Part shown: positions 37,813 to 45,117 of the stretch, one piece after another
How the letters are laid out: the number at the start of each line of letters is the position of its first letter
Position numbering within the stretch: position 1 is the first letter of the stretch
NCBI RefSeq assembly: GCF_003605365.2
Contig: NZ_QYTU02000001.1
Location: 248,001 to 312,000 of the forward strand
Length of the DNA: 64,000 nt
Origin: Siminovitchia fortis
GTDB lineage: Bacteria > Bacillota > Bacilli > Bacillales > Bacillaceae_C
Direction: 5' to 3'
Position numbers and translations under genes: made by a program
The notes under the pieces: generated by a model
What the model saw: the letters and a program-made list of their open reading frames with translations, nothing else
Database searches by the model: none
What the model was told of the DNA's origin: nothing

Positions 37813-37908
37813 GAACTAAAGTGGAACCGCCTGTTCACCGACGTGCAGACTAAGCTTAATTCGGAATACGCGACAAGTTCTCGCAAAAGCATACGGTTTT
37901 CCAGATTT

Positions 37909-38070
37909 GCGGGCGTTGGACTCTACTTCCAGTGACCGCGTCAGGGGATTTTTTGGATCCGCGGGCGTTCGACTCCGCCTCCAGTGACCACGTTAGGGGA
38001 TTTTTCGGATCTGCGGGCGTTCGACTCTCGATCCAGTGACCGCGCCAGATGGTTTTTCGGATTCGTGGGC
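37909..38070. repeat. 52-bp tandem repeat, about three units
   Basis: The block GCGGGCGTTSGACTC recurs at 37909, 37961 and 38013 with a degenerate fourth start at about 38065, an exact 52-bp period. Each unit also has CCAGTGACC and GGGGATTTTT-GGAT blocks. Units differ by several substitutions. There are no unique spacers, so it is not a CRISPR array. A minus-strand open frame across it is an artefact. Confidence 0.9.
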
Positions 38071-38110
38071 AATGACTATACATTTTTTCATTTATTTGTC
38101 TAAGATAAAA

Positions 38111-38131
38111 GCTCTGCCTAAGCGGCAGAGC
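38111..38131 (-). terminator. Terminator after the thioesterase gene
   Basis: GCTCTGCC/GGCAGAGC with a 5-nt loop, followed on the minus strand by TTTTAT. Confidence 0.85.
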
Positions 38132-38132
38132 T

Positions 38133-38564
38133 TCAATTGTTCATTAATAATGCTTTTTCCCAGTCTGATTCCAATTTCACCTTCGGTACGGGAGTTGGCT
38201 TCTCATTTTCATCAAGCGCAACCAATGTAACCGTTGAGGTGGTTGTAAGTTTTTTCTCATCGATTGCCAGGTCGTGGCTTTCCACTTTGACATACACTTT
38301 CATGGAGGTATTGCCCGTAGACAGAACAAACGCCTCCAAAGTTAAAATATCGCCGCTTTTCGCCGAGGATACAAAATTAACCGTATCTATTGCCGCAGTA
38401 ACAACGGTTCTCTTCGAATGCTTCATCGCAGCAATAGCAGCAATTTCATCTATGTAGGATAAAACGGTGCCTCCAAAAATAGTGCCTAAATGATTCGTAT
38501 CCGGCGGCAATACAAGCTTTGTCTGAATCGTTCTTGAAACATTTGATGAAACTGTCTCTTCCAT
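38133..38564 (-). CDS. Acyl-CoA thioesterase, hotdog fold
   Basis: A 143-residue hotdog-fold hydrolase cleaving acyl-CoA thioesters. It has the segment NHLGTIFGGTVLSYIDEIAAIAA with the catalytic Asp/Glu helix, and VVTAAIDTVNFVSSAKSGD on the dimer strand, like B. subtilis YkhA. The ATG at 38564 has GAGGAG 5 nt upstream; the longer frame from 38603 lacks a site. A terminator follows immediately. Confidence 0.88.
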   Translation of the reverse strand: MEETVSSNVSRTIQTKLVLPPDTNHLGTIFGGTVLSYIDEIAAIAAMKHSKRTVVTAAIDTVNFVSSAKSGDILTLEAFVLSTGNTSMKVYVKVESHDLAIDEKKLTTTSTVTLVALDENEKPTPVPKVKLESDWEKALLMNN

Positions 38565-38622
38565 ATAATCTCCTCTTTTTCTAACATATACCTTTTCCAA
38601 CATCCATAATATTATTACATGA

Positions 38623-39297
38623 TCAAAAAAATCGCCACAGATTCCATGGATACTCTTTTGGCGGCCTTGATTCGAATCTGATCATTTCCCTTTTCGTTGG
38701 ATGCTCAAATTCGAGAGTATGGGCCCATAATGCAATCTGCTGCCCCGGCCGGTTAACTTTGCGTCCGTATTTTTGATCTCCATACAAAGGGTGGCCGATG
38801 GACGAAAGCTGGACCCGGATTTGATGGGAACGGCCTGTAAGAAGCCTGACAGTTAACAGACTGAGGTTCTCTGCCCTGGCGGCCACTTTATATTCCAAAA
38901 TCGACTTTTTTCCCTGCTTATGATTGGAGGGGACCGTCTTCACCATATTGTTTCGCTGATCTTTAAATAAGTAATGCTCGAGCCGCGCTTCTTCCTGCGG
39001 AACACCCCTGACAACGGCAAGATATGTCCTTTCGAACTGTTGCCTTCTGATAGCATCAGACAATCTGGACGCGGCTTTGGACGTTTTCGCAAAAACCATC
39101 ACGCCTCCAACCGGGCGGTCCAGGCGGTGGACAAGCCCCAGATATACGTTGCCCGGCTTTTGATAGCGAACCTTAATGTCTTCTTTTAAAACTGTAAGCA
39201 AATCCTTGTCACCGCTGTTATCCCCCTGTACAGGCACATTCACGGGCTTTTCCACCACGAGGAGGTGATTGTCTTCATACAAAATTGGAATCTTCAT
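38623..39297 (-). CDS. RluA-family RNA pseudouridine synthase
   Basis: A 224-residue enzyme isomerising uridine to pseudouridine in RNA. The catalytic motif is GLVHRLDRPVGG, with Asp in HRLD; C-terminal motif III is LLTGRSHQIRVQL followed by GDQKYG. It has no S4 domain, so it is a short RluA-type (RluC/D without S4). The RNA target cannot be predicted. The ATG at 39297 opens the frame. Confidence 0.92.
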   Translation of the reverse strand: MKIPILYEDNHLLVVEKPVNVPVQGDNSGDKDLLTVLKEDIKVRYQKPGNVYLGLVHRLDRPVGGVMVFAKTSKAASRLSDAIRRQQFERTYLAVVRGVPQEEARLEHYLFKDQRNNMVKTVPSNHKQGKKSILEYKVAARAENLSLLTVRLLTGRSHQIRVQLSSIGHPLYGDQKYGRKVNRPGQQIALWAHTLEFEHPTKREMIRFESRPPKEYPWNLWRFF

Positions 39298-39371
39298 CTG
39301 CGTAACAAAATCCTTTCAATGGCTTAATAAAACTTCTCCCGGCCGGATCCAATGCACAAGAGTTTCTCTTA

Positions 39372-40313
39372 TTAATTGGCTTTTTCAACTGCTTTTTCAA
39401 GCTTTGAACCGAACCTTTTATGGTCCGTTGTAGACACATAGACACCGAATATGACCATAAGCATTCCTGCGATTTGCTGCCAGCTGATCGATGCATCGTA
39501 GAGGAAAAAAGCAATCCACGCAGCATTGATGGGAACAAGGTTCATATACATGCTTGCTTTACTGGCACCGATTTTCTGAATTCCTTTATTCCACAGGAAA
39601 AAACCAATGATGGACGCACAAAAAACCATGAATGCCATCTCCATCCATGCCTGGTTCGACATACTCAAAACCCTGCCCCACCCTCTTTCTGACAACGAAA
39701 GCAATATCAAGAAAATAGAGCCGGCAATCGTTGTAACGGTTGTCGTCAAAAAAGGTGAAACTTTCGCCAAGACAACTTTGCCAATCAAACCGTGGGCTAC
39801 CCAGCAAATAAGGGCAGCAATAAAAAGCAGGTCTCCCGCATTGAACTGTAAGGCCATTAACATTTGAAAAGACCCATTAATAATAACAAGCAAGACCCCT
39901 GTCAAAGACAAAATAAGCCCCAGCGCCAAACGGGCATTCCAGGTTTCTCCCAGGAATAGGACAGCACCAAGCGTAACAAAAACAGGGGTCGTTGCAACGA
40001 TCAATGAGCCGTTGACAGCCGATGTGTATTCAAGCCCCATAAAGAAAAACACATTATATCCAAATATGCCAGTTAAAGCCATCAACAGCAGGCCCGCCCA
40101 TTGTTCTTTTATTTTTTTGCTGTCCCATTCGGAGCTGAACCGGGCTGCCGCAAATAAAATCAGGCCTGCCAACCCGAAGCGCAATGCGGCAGTTGTAATT
40201 GGCGGAACTTCTGTAATGATATGCTTGGCCGCACCAAAAGCTCCGCCCCAAAATAAAGGGACCAATAATAATAACAAATAAATACCGAAGGTTTTCTTGC
40301 TCTCCTGCTGCAT
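39372..40313 (-). CDS. EamA/DMT-family transporter
   Basis: A 313-residue protein with ten TM helices forming two EamA repeats. The start MQQESKKTFGIYLLLLLVP leads into VPLFWGGAFGAAKHI in TM1, and a second repeat begins near FIAALICWVAHGLIGK. These proteins export metabolites or amino acids; substrate unknown. The ATG at 40313 has GGGAG 7 nt upstream, while the frame is open from 40394. Divergent from the LOG gene. Confidence 0.88.
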   Translation of the reverse strand: MQQESKKTFGIYLLLLLVPLFWGGAFGAAKHIITEVPPITTAALRFGLAGLILFAAARFSSEWDSKKIKEQWAGLLLMALTGIFGYNVFFFMGLEYTSAVNGSLIVATTPVFVTLGAVLFLGETWNARLALGLILSLTGVLLVIINGSFQMLMALQFNAGDLLFIAALICWVAHGLIGKVVLAKVSPFLTTTVTTIAGSIFLILLSLSERGWGRVLSMSNQAWMEMAFMVFCASIIGFFLWNKGIQKIGASKASMYMNLVPINAAWIAFFLYDASISWQQIAGMLMVIFGVYVSTTDHKRFGSKLEKAVEKAN

Positions 40314-40464
40314 GATTCCACTCCCTATGTTTGATCGGCAAAAATCTCCTATAAAAACTCGGCGATAAGGCCAGGCTTTCGAATAAATGATCATATATAA
40401 GAATAACTTAAGTTTAACAAAATATGGGTTATTTAATATAATAATTAAAAGGAGGCTTTATATA

Positions 40465-41049
40465 TTGATAAAATCAGTTGCTGTCTTTTGCGGATCAAGA
40501 CCCGGCAGTTCCGATGTTTATATAGAAGGCGCCAAAGCCGTCGGCAAAGAGCTGGCCAAGCGAAAAATAACACTTGTATATGGGGCAGCAAGTGTCGGTG
40601 TCATGGGAGCTGTAGCGGACTCCGTGCTCGAAAATGGAGGACATGCCATCGGCGTCATGCCTGAATTTTTAAAGAAGAAAGAAATTGTCCACCCCCGTTT
40701 GTCTGAACTTATTATTGTGGATACCATGCATGAAAGAAAAGCGAAGATGGCCGACCTCGCGGATGGATTCATCGCTCTTCCTGGAGGGCCCGGAACACTC
40801 GAGGAATTTTTTGAAATCTATACATGGGCACAGCTGGGGCTCCATCAAAAACCATGCGGTCTTTTAAATATCAACCAATATTATGACCCTCTCATTACCC
40901 TGTACAAGCACATGCTGAAAGAAAAGTTTTTGGATGAAAAGTTTCGGGATATGGCGCTGGTCGACGGGGAGATCGGCGGTTTATTGGACCAATTTGATTC
41001 GTACGAGCCTCCAAATGTAAAAACGTATCTGACGGAAGACCGGACATAG
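40465..41049 (+). CDS. LOG-family nucleotide 5'-monophosphate phosphoribohydrolase
   Basis: A 194-residue Rossmann-type enzyme of the LOG (Lonely Guy) family, like B. subtilis YvdD. Motifs are VFCGSRPG at the N-terminus and PGGPGTLEEFFE, the family's PGGxGTxxE active-site signature. It splits cytokinin-type or other nucleoside 5'-monophosphates into base and ribose 5-phosphate. Start is a TTG with AGGAGG 9 nt upstream. It is followed by a GNAT gene 31 nt later, probably co-transcribed. Confidence 0.9.
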   Translation: MIKSVAVFCGSRPGSSDVYIEGAKAVGKELAKRKITLVYGAASVGVMGAVADSVLENGGHAIGVMPEFLKKKEIVHPRLSELIIVDTMHERKAKMADLADGFIALPGGPGTLEEFFEIYTWAQLGLHQKPCGLLNINQYYDPLITLYKHMLKEKFLDEKFRDMALVDGEIGGLLDQFDSYEPPNVKTYLTEDRT

Positions 41050-41080
41050 AAATAAGAAAAATACTCAATCAGAGGTATGA

Positions 41081-41965
41081 ATGATGCTCAAAATCAAAAA
41101 ATTGATTGACGTTCCCATCAGGGATGCCTGCGAAGCCTGGAATAAAGGATTTGCTGATTATTATGTAAACATGCAGATGACCGCCGGCCAATTCACTTTC
41201 AGATTCGGCTGGGACGAGCTATCACCCGATTATTCTTTTATCGCTTATTATGACGGCCTTCCCGCCGGCATTATTTTAAACGGCATCATCACAACGAACG
41301 GAAAAAGACTGGCCTGGAACGGAGGTACGGCTGTGGCCGTTTCTTTCCGGGACAAAGGGATTGCAAGAAAGCTGATGGAGTCAACAATGGAACTATACAA
41401 GCAAGAGAAAGTCGATGTTGCAAGCCTTGAAGCTTTTACTGTCAATGACCGTGCAATCCGTCTCTATGAAAGCTTCGGATACAGGACGGTCGACAACTTG
41501 TTATTTCTGAAGAAAACAGAAAGCGAAGAAAAGAGTTTAGGCAATATACCAGAAATCCCGGGCTATTCATTGCACCATGGACTCGCGCACGAAATTCGCG
41601 ATCTATCATTCTATCAGCATGATGCTCCGTGGAAGACACAGTGGAATTTTATCCGCAATGGTGAATCAATCGTTGTAAAGGATCGTAACGGAATAGCTGC
41701 AGCATATGCCTTATTTCAAAAAAGGAATGGAAAGATCATTCTTTTGCAATGTGCGGCAGACGAAAGACTGCCAAACAAACCGGAGCTCTTTCAGTATATG
41801 ATCAACCATTTGCTTCAAACGGAGTCCCGCACTGTTTCAACTTATAATCTTCCCGAAAAAAATAAGCTTCTCATAAACGTTTTGGAAAAAGCCGGATTTA
41901 AAGAAGAGTTTACGGATCAAAAAGTTCCATTAAAACAAGTGTTTATGAAGAAGATCATGACATAG
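41081..41965 (+). CDS. GNAT-family N-acetyltransferase
   Basis: A 294-residue protein. The first ~150 residues are a GNAT domain with the acetyl-CoA loop VSFRDKGIARKLMES and the late motif LYESFGYRTV. The second half (about 165-294) looks like a weak second GNAT-type fold (NVLEKAGFKEEF). Substrate unknown. Probably transcribed with the LOG gene. The hairpin with arms CCCGGCAGCATC/GATGATGCCGGG at about 41991-42022 downstream may end the transcript. Confidence 0.82.
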   Translation: MMLKIKKLIDVPIRDACEAWNKGFADYYVNMQMTAGQFTFRFGWDELSPDYSFIAYYDGLPAGIILNGIITTNGKRLAWNGGTAVAVSFRDKGIARKLMESTMELYKQEKVDVASLEAFTVNDRAIRLYESFGYRTVDNLLFLKKTESEEKSLGNIPEIPGYSLHHGLAHEIRDLSFYQHDAPWKTQWNFIRNGESIVVKDRNGIAAAYALFQKRNGKIILLQCAADERLPNKPELFQYMINHLLQTESRTVSTYNLPEKNKLLINVLEKAGFKEEFTDQKVPLKQVFMKKIMT

Positions 41966-42098
41966 TCCCCACCGTGGACAAGAAGGAACAACCCGGCAGC
42001 ATCCATCTATGGGATGATGCCGGGAATGATTATAGAGTCCTGATTTCCCCTTCCCTGCGCCTACGAAAATCGGAAAATGCCAAAAATACCAAAAAGTG

Positions 42099-42127
42099 TT
42101 GATTTTTTAAAATTCTTCATGTACGAT
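42099..42127 (+). promoter_or_regulatory. SigA-type promoter of a candidate small RNA
   Basis: TTGATT (42099-42104), a 17-nt spacer and TACGAT (42122-42127). Transcription would begin near 42134, just before a cre-like site. Confidence 0.55.
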
Positions 42128-42133
42128 AAACAT

Positions 42134-42372
42134 TAGGTAAAAGCGCTTACATGCATTTTTTTCCTTGATCACAACCTTTCCTGGCAGGGAGAGCCCGTTC
42201 CTTGGGATGGGAGACAAACAATAGAATGAAATACTGAAAATCGGAAGCTTTTTGCTTTCAACCAGGAAAGTTCCGAACCAGTTATTGCCCTTCATTATCC
42301 CTGTTGACCGGGGTTAAAGAAGCCGCAAATTAAAAGTTGCATTATTGCCTCTTTTAATTGCGGCTTTTTTCT
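42134..42372 (+). ncRNA. Candidate structured small RNA (or leader) with its own terminator
   Basis: About 240 nt between the GNAT gene and the purine permease, with no credible ORF on the plus strand. CTTTCCTGG (42176-42184) pairs perfectly with CCAGGAAAG (42262-42270). That second strand lies inside a hairpin TCGGAA (42241-42246)/TTCCGA (42271-42276), so a pseudoknot or a switch is possible. A strong terminator ends it: AGCCGCAAATTAAAAG (42321-42336) with CTTTTAATTGCGGCT (42351-42365), then T6. A promoter and cre-like site stand at its 5' end. No known riboswitch class was recognised. Confidence 0.5.
42137..42152. promoter_or_regulatory. cre-like site (CcpA operator)
   Basis: GTAAAAGCGCTTACAT. 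Compared with the cre consensus TGWNANCGNTNWCA only one position differs. It lies at about +4 to +19 of the predicted transcript, where CcpA binding usually represses. Confidence 0.65.
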
Positions 42373-42435
42373 TTGTTGTTTAGGAAATTATAAAATGCTC
42401 AGGTTGTGAGTAACTTATTTGTCACTTAGTGCTGC

Positions 42436-42453
42436 GTCCGGCTCCAGCGCCTA
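42436..42453 (-). repeat. End fragment of the dispersed repeat
   Basis: GTCCGGCTCCAGCGCCTA is the complement of the right end of repeat types B and C. Only this end is present. It lies 167 bases before the permease ATG. Confidence 0.6.
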
Positions 42454-42619
42454 TGTTCTTTAAACAACTATGGATGAATTTGAGGAGGTGAGTGGACATG
42501 GTTATATACAAAAGAAATCTATTGCCGGGCCATTGCAAGAATTATCTGCCCATACACTACATACGCGGTTCTCCTCCATCCTGAACGGACCCAGGCAACA
42601 ATATTTAGGAGGGGATCAT

Positions 42620-43936
42620 ATGGATAAACAATTGGGGTTTTGGAAACTGGGAACATTTGGCCTGCAGCATGTGCTCGCCATGTACGGCGGGGCAGTCGTT
42701 GTCCCATTGATTGTCGGTCCTGCCATTGGTCTAAACGAAGCAGAAGTCGCCTATTTAATTTCTATTGATTTATTTACTTGCGGTCTTGCAACCTTTTTAC
42801 AAGTGCTCGGAAATAAGTATTTCGGCATCCGAATGCCAATTATCATGGGAGTTGCCTTTCAAGCTGTCGGACCCATGATTGCAATCGGTACGATGCAAGG
42901 TGTGCCGGCTATATTCGGAGCGATAATTGCTTCGGGTGCCATAGTCATATTTTTGGCTCAATTTATGAACAGGATTATTCCTTTCTTTCCTCCGGTCGTT
43001 ACGGGCACAGTCGTTATTATTATCGGTACCTCCCTCATAGGTGCGGCAATGGGCAATATTACCGGGCAACCCGATTCAGCTGATTATGGAAGCCTGACGA
43101 ATTTGCTGCTCGCCGGGCTTACCCTTATCATCATCGTCCTGTTAAATCGTTTCTTTCAAGGTTTTATGAGAGCGATTTCAGTTTTGGCGTCTTTGGTGAT
43201 TGGTACAATTATCGCTGCCTTTATGGGACTTGTAGACTTTTCAACCGTAGGGGAAGCATCCTGGTTCCACATGGTTACACCGTTTCGATTCGGCATGCCG
43301 GAGTTCCATTTAAGTGCGATCCTCAGCATGACCCTTGTCGGCATTGTCAGCATGATAGAAGCCACAGGTGTTTATTTTGCCCTGGCAGAGGTCATTGATA
43401 AAAAATTGACCGGAAATGATATAAAGAAAGGATTGCGTGCAGAAGGCCTTGCACAAATTATCGGCGGAATTTTCCAAGCTTTCCCTTATACGACATTTTC
43501 ACAAAATGTCGGGCTGATTGCTTTGACGGGAGTCAAGCAAAGAAGGGTTATTGTTGCTTCAGGTTGTATTCTGGTGATACTCGGCCTATTGCCGAAAGTA
43601 GCAGCCATGACTCTGATTATTCCGGATCCTGTGCTTGGGGGAGCGATGATTGCCATGTTTGGAATGGTTATGGCATCAGGTATCCGCCAACTGTCGGTTG
43701 TTGACTTTCGCCGGACAGAAAATCAACTCGTTGTCGCATTATCAGTCGGACTCGGATTGGGAGTATCAATTGCTCCCGAAGTATTTGCCAATGTCCCGCA
43801 AAGTATACGGATCCTTTTTGAAAACGGGATTGTCACAGGCGGATTCGCTGCTGTTGCCTTAAACCTAATATTGAACGGTGTCAGCAAAGGAAACGGCCGC
43901 GATATTGCAACAGATCCTCAATCTGAAATAGCTTAA
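42620..43936 (+). CDS. NCS2-family nucleobase permease, xanthine/uric acid type
   Basis: A 438-residue, 12-14 TM carrier of the nucleobase:cation symporter-2 family. It has GTFGLQHVLAMYGGAVVVPL in TM1 and the QNVGLIALTGV signature after ATGVYFALAEVID, the pattern of PbuX/PucJ/PucK xanthine and uric acid permeases. The ATG at 42620 has AGGAGGGG upstream; an open frame from 42470 has no homology. No guanine riboswitch aptamer was seen upstream. It is bracketed by repeat fragments (42436 and 43935). Confidence 0.9.
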   Translation: MDKQLGFWKLGTFGLQHVLAMYGGAVVVPLIVGPAIGLNEAEVAYLISIDLFTCGLATFLQVLGNKYFGIRMPIIMGVAFQAVGPMIAIGTMQGVPAIFGAIIASGAIVIFLAQFMNRIIPFFPPVVTGTVVIIIGTSLIGAAMGNITGQPDSADYGSLTNLLLAGLTLIIIVLLNRFFQGFMRAISVLASLVIGTIIAAFMGLVDFSTVGEASWFHMVTPFRFGMPEFHLSAILSMTLVGIVSMIEATGVYFALAEVIDKKLTGNDIKKGLRAEGLAQIIGGIFQAFPYTTFSQNVGLIALTGVKQRRVIVASGCILVILGLLPKVAAMTLIIPDPVLGGAMIAMFGMVMASGIRQLSVVDFRRTENQLVVALSVGLGLGVSIAPEVFANVPQSIRILFENGIVTGGFAAVALNLILNGVSKGNGRDIATDPQSEIA

Positions 43937-44203
43937 GAAAAGCGCAAGCGCCTTGCCCATCGACGTACAGACTGGAGTACCTCCGACGAGATAAAGGATA
44001 AGGAAGTGCGAGAGTGCCTGCTTATCGGCGACAAGCATAAGACAAGCGCTGAAGAAGGCGTAGTTTGCCTTCAGCAGCGATTGGCTTATGACCTCGAGCC
44101 GATGGCACTCGCAGCCGGACAACACGGCGAGGAACGAGCCGATGTTGACTTATCGTAGGAGGAGGTGCGAAGTCTGCTAGTCGATAGGCGCTGGAGCTAG
44201 ACA
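43935..44203 (+). repeat. Composite dispersed repeat (type B with a type A unit inside)
   Basis: About 269 bp. The outer parts match repeat B (AAGAAAAGCGCAAGCGCC, GACGTACAGACTGGAG, GACGAGATAAAGG; then GATGTTGACTTATCGTAGGA and GGCGCTGGAGCTAGAC). The inside, about 44015-44125, matches repeat A in reverse orientation. It begins on the stop codon of the permease gene. Open frames within it are translated repeat. Confidence 0.85.
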
Positions 44204-44296
44204 ACAAAAGCCTTTGTTCAAAATTTTAAAGCTAAACATCTTATACTTTCTTACTCAGTAAAGAAAAATCAGGGTGAGCTTCCCCTTAAAATAATA

Positions 44297-44326
44297 TGGC
44301 CGGCAATGTGACATGACATCGCCGGC
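44297..44326 (-). terminator. Hairpin at the end of the TetR/ABC operon
   Basis: GGCCGGC/GCCGGCC arms, extendable through ATGT/ACAT, 15 bases downstream of the last gene of the minus-strand operon. The T-tract is weak. Confidence 0.6.
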
Positions 44327-44341
44327 CGTCTTATCTACAAG

Positions 44342-45097
44342 TTAAAATTCCATCTGCATTAACCACGCGGAGAGCTCTTTTTCCCTGTCACCTATATTGC
44401 TGCCGATTTTATATTTCCCGAGTCCCTTTTCACCAATGATCTTCCCATCCTTCATATACAGAATACGCTCTGTTTTTGCCGCGACCTTTGTGTCATGTGT
44501 CACCAATAAAATAGTCGTTCCGGATTCGTTGAGGCCTCTCAGCATTTCCATTATCTCGCCGGCAGCCTTGGAGTTTAATGCACCTGTCGGTTCATCTCCA
44601 AAAATAATGGCGGGCCGGTTGATCAGCGCCCGGCAAATAGCCGCTCTTTGAAGCTGTCCGCCTGAAACCTGTGTAATATCATGATTGGCAAGTCCGGCTA
44701 TTCCTGCCCTTTCCATTAAGTTCACCGCTCTATTATTAACCGTCTTTCGATCATATTTTTTAGCGGCATATCCCGGCAGAATGATATTATCAAGAATTGA
44801 AAGGTTTTTCAGCAGATGGAACTGTTGAAAGATAAACCCCATCACGGTTAGCCGCAATCTTGCCAATTCTTTTTCGGAAAGTACAGCCAAGTTTTGCCCA
44901 TTAAACATGATGTCTCCGGAGTCCACCCTATCCATTCCGCTTAAATGATAGAGCAATGTCGACTTGCCGGAACCGGAAGGCCCCATCACGGATACAAATT
45001 CTCCTTTGCGGATGTGCAAGCTCACATTTTTCAAGATATTCAATTGATTTTCCTTCCCGAGTGCATATGTCCTGCATAAATTCCTCGCTTCTATCAT
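44342..45097 (-). CDS. ABC transporter ATPase, MacB/LolD type
   Basis: A 251-residue nucleotide-binding domain. Walker A is GPSGSGKST, the Q-loop region GFIFQQFHLL, signature VSGGQLQRAA, Walker B IIFGDEPTGAL and H-loop LLVTHD. The sequence type (FQQFHLL, GDEPTGAL) is that of ATPases that work with FtsX/MacB permeases, and such a permease precedes it by 20 nt. The ATG at 45097 has GGGAGGG 10 nt upstream. Last gene of the six-gene TetR operon. Likely an exporter or a mechanotransmission/antimicrobial-peptide detoxification pair. Confidence 0.92.
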   Translation of the reverse strand: MIEARNLCRTYALGKENQLNILKNVSLHIRKGEFVSVMGPSGSGKSTLLYHLSGMDRVDSGDIMFNGQNLAVLSEKELARLRLTVMGFIFQQFHLLKNLSILDNIILPGYAAKKYDRKTVNNRAVNLMERAGIAGLANHDITQVSGGQLQRAAICRALINRPAIIFGDEPTGALNSKAAGEIMEMLRGLNESGTTILLVTHDTKVAAKTERILYMKDGKIIGEKGLGKYKIGSNIGDREKELSAWLMQMEF

Positions 45098-45117
45098 TGA
45101 TTTCAAACCCTCCCTTC

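Noticed and set aside
37909-38070. Possible CRISPR array
   Set aside because: Units are contiguous 52-bp repeats without unique spacers, and no cas genes are near.
37856-38083. Minus-strand 75-codon frame with internal repeats
   Set aside because: It is the 52-bp tandem repeat read in one frame; no ribosome-binding site or known fold.
42107-42295. Minus-strand 62-codon frame
   Set aside because: Weak start context, no recognisable composition, and it runs antisense through the structured transcript with its own plus-strand promoter and terminator.
42373-42619. Guanine/xanthine riboswitch before the purine permease
   Set aside because: The conserved purine aptamer core was not found between the terminator and the ATG; only a repeat end is present.
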